A DNA stretch of 6,297 nucleotides, taken from NCBI GenBank assembly GCA_038230275.1, contig JBBRNO010000240.1, forward strand, positions 1 through 6,297. Direction: 5' to 3'. Below the pieces are notes generated by a model, which worked only from the letters and a program-made list of their open reading frames with translations, was not told where the DNA came from and searched no databases. The stretch comes from JANXXV01 sp038230275 (GTDB lineage Bacteria; Acidobacteriota; Terriglobia; Bryobacterales; Bryobacteraceae). Positions 5,434 through 6,297 of this stretch are shown piece after piece. Each line of letters begins with the position of its first letter. Within the stretch, counting starts at the first letter, position 1. Made by a program: the position numbers and the translations under genes.

Positions 5434-6297
5434 ATGACCCTGAAGAAATTCCTCCTTTTTACTTTCCTTTTCTCGTTTCGCATGCAAGCGGAAGATTGGC
5501 CAATGTACCTCAAGGACCTCGCTCATTCCAGCTACAATGCCGCTGAGACTACGTTGGGCATCAAAAGCATCGCGAATCTTCGGCCTTCCTGGACCTATTC
5601 CGCCGGGGCTTCGCTCGGTTCCGCCGTCACCCTCTCCAGCGGCATTTTGTACTTCGGCGATTGGGGTGGCAATTTCAATGCCGTGGACGCGCAGCGAGGC
5701 ACGCTCTTATGGAAATCCTTTCTTGGAAAGGCGGCCAGCCCAGCGGCGTCGCCTTGCTTCCCTTCCATCGGCGTTAGCTCCCAAGCTGTCGTGATCGGAA
5801 ACACGGTCTACGCGGGTGGCGGCGACTCCGCGGTTTACGGATTGGATAAATCGAATGGAAACATTGTCTGGCGAACGCCGTTGGCCGATCCCGCCGTGGG
5901 TTCCTATTTGTGGTCTTCCATCGTCCCGTACCAGAACATGCTCTACGTGGGTGTTTCTTCGCTCGGCGACTGCCCTATCGTCCGCGGAGCAATCGCCCGC
6001 ATCGACCCCCAGAACCCGCAGACCCCGCTGGTCCGATACGTCGTCCCGCCCGATGCGACCGGCGGTGGAATCTGGTCCACTCCCGTGATCGACGCAGACA
6101 CAAATACCGTATTTGTCACCACCGCGAATGGCGACAGGCAAGACGCCCCTGCCGGATTCTGGATCGGCGCCATTCTGAAGCTCGACCCCGAAACCCTCAC
6201 CAACCAAGCGTCTTATCTGCTTCCGGAATCGGATTCTGTAACCGATCTGATCGGAGGCTCTTCGCCTACGCTCTTTACCACGACCGCAGGTACGCCG
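5434..6297 (+). CDS. secreted PQQ-type beta-propeller protein, 5' part (runs off right edge)
   Basis: The frame from ATG 5434 is open for 288 codons to the last base with no stop, so the gene continues past the window. Residues 1-19 are a signal peptide (MTLKKFLLFTFLFSF, cut near MQA). The mature protein starts EDWPMYLKDLAHSSYN, the standard opening of quinoprotein-like propellers. Repeat blades follow: ILYFGDWGGNFNAVDAQRG with LLW (71-93), VYAGGGDSAVYGLD through NIVW (125-146), YVGVSSLGDCPIVRGAIARID (171-191), and GGGIWSTPVIDADTNTVFV (210-228). The SSLGDCP segment and GGGIWSTP strand recall cytochrome c-dependent PQQ dehydrogenases such as polyvinyl alcohol dehydrogenase; this is memory-based. 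Cys108 and Cys180 are the only cysteines seen and line up with the pair in the two earlier propellers. There is no Shine-Dalgarno site before the ATG. It is a different subfamily from the two tandem paralogues. Confidence 0.85.
   Translation, partial: MTLKKFLLFTFLFSFRMQAEDWPMYLKDLAHSSYNAAETTLGIKSIANLRPSWTYSAGASLGSAVTLSSGILYFGDWGGNFNAVDAQRGTLLWKSFLGKAASPAASPCFPSIGVSSQAVVIGNTVYAGGGDSAVYGLDKSNGNIVWRTPLADPAVGSYLWSSIVPYQNMLYVGVSSLGDCPIVRGAIARIDPQNPQTPLVRYVVPPDATGGGIWSTPVIDADTNTVFVTTANGDRQDAPAGFWIGAILKLDPETLTNQASYLLPESDSVTDLIGGSSPTLFTTTAGTP

Noticed and set aside
5235..5513. Minus-strand open frame of 92 codons across the gap before the third propeller
   Set aside because: No recognised motif or ribosome site, and its first part overlaps the signal peptide region of the third propeller. 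The gap itself (5241-5433) shows no convincing tRNA, terminator or promoter.

Overview
The window looks like chromosome from a moderately GC-rich soil-type bacterium. Protein style and gene neighbourhood (a sugar isomerase beside a Gfo/Idh/MocA oxidoreductase, a cytochrome c fused to a ComEA-like helix-hairpin-helix, and serial PQQ-type beta-propellers) point to Acidobacteriota, Solibacter/Bryobacter-like. That placement is inference from remembered family resemblance, not a search.

Layout. Minus strand, 1130 to 1: a TIM-barrel sugar phosphate isomerase/epimerase, then one base later the first 27 codons of a Gfo/Idh/MocA NAD(P)-dependent oxidoreductase that runs off the left edge. This is a cytoplasmic sugar or polyol catabolic pair. 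A 52-base divergent gap (1131-1182) separates it from a plus-strand series. That series is a small secreted c-type cytochrome with a C-terminal helix-hairpin-helix (1183-1650), then two tandem paralogous secreted beta-propellers (1713-3260 and 3275-4705) separated by 14 bases. Next come two tightly coupled small genes of unknown function (4768-5001 and 5004-5240), then a 193-base gap with nothing convincing in it. Last is the 5' part of a third secreted propeller (5434 to the right edge), open in frame for 288 codons with no stop.

How it may work together. All three propellers and the cytochrome carry export signals, so they should act outside the cytoplasmic membrane. A one-haem cytochrome next to PQQ-type propellers suggests a periplasmic oxidation module in which the cytochrome accepts electrons, but no propeller shows the vicinal disulfide of classical PQQ alcohol dehydrogenases. 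A binding or scaffold role is therefore also possible. The three propellers share an N-terminal Asp-Trp-Pro motif and one pair of cysteines at matching places, probably a structural disulfide. The two small genes are less GC-rich than the propellers and look like an independent cassette within the propeller series.

Nothing here is a clear mobile element, CRISPR array, RNA gene or phage region. The best leads are the cytochrome-HhH/propeller association, the conserved cysteine pair, the active-site-like asymmetry between the tandem paralogues, and the uncharacterised two-gene cassette.
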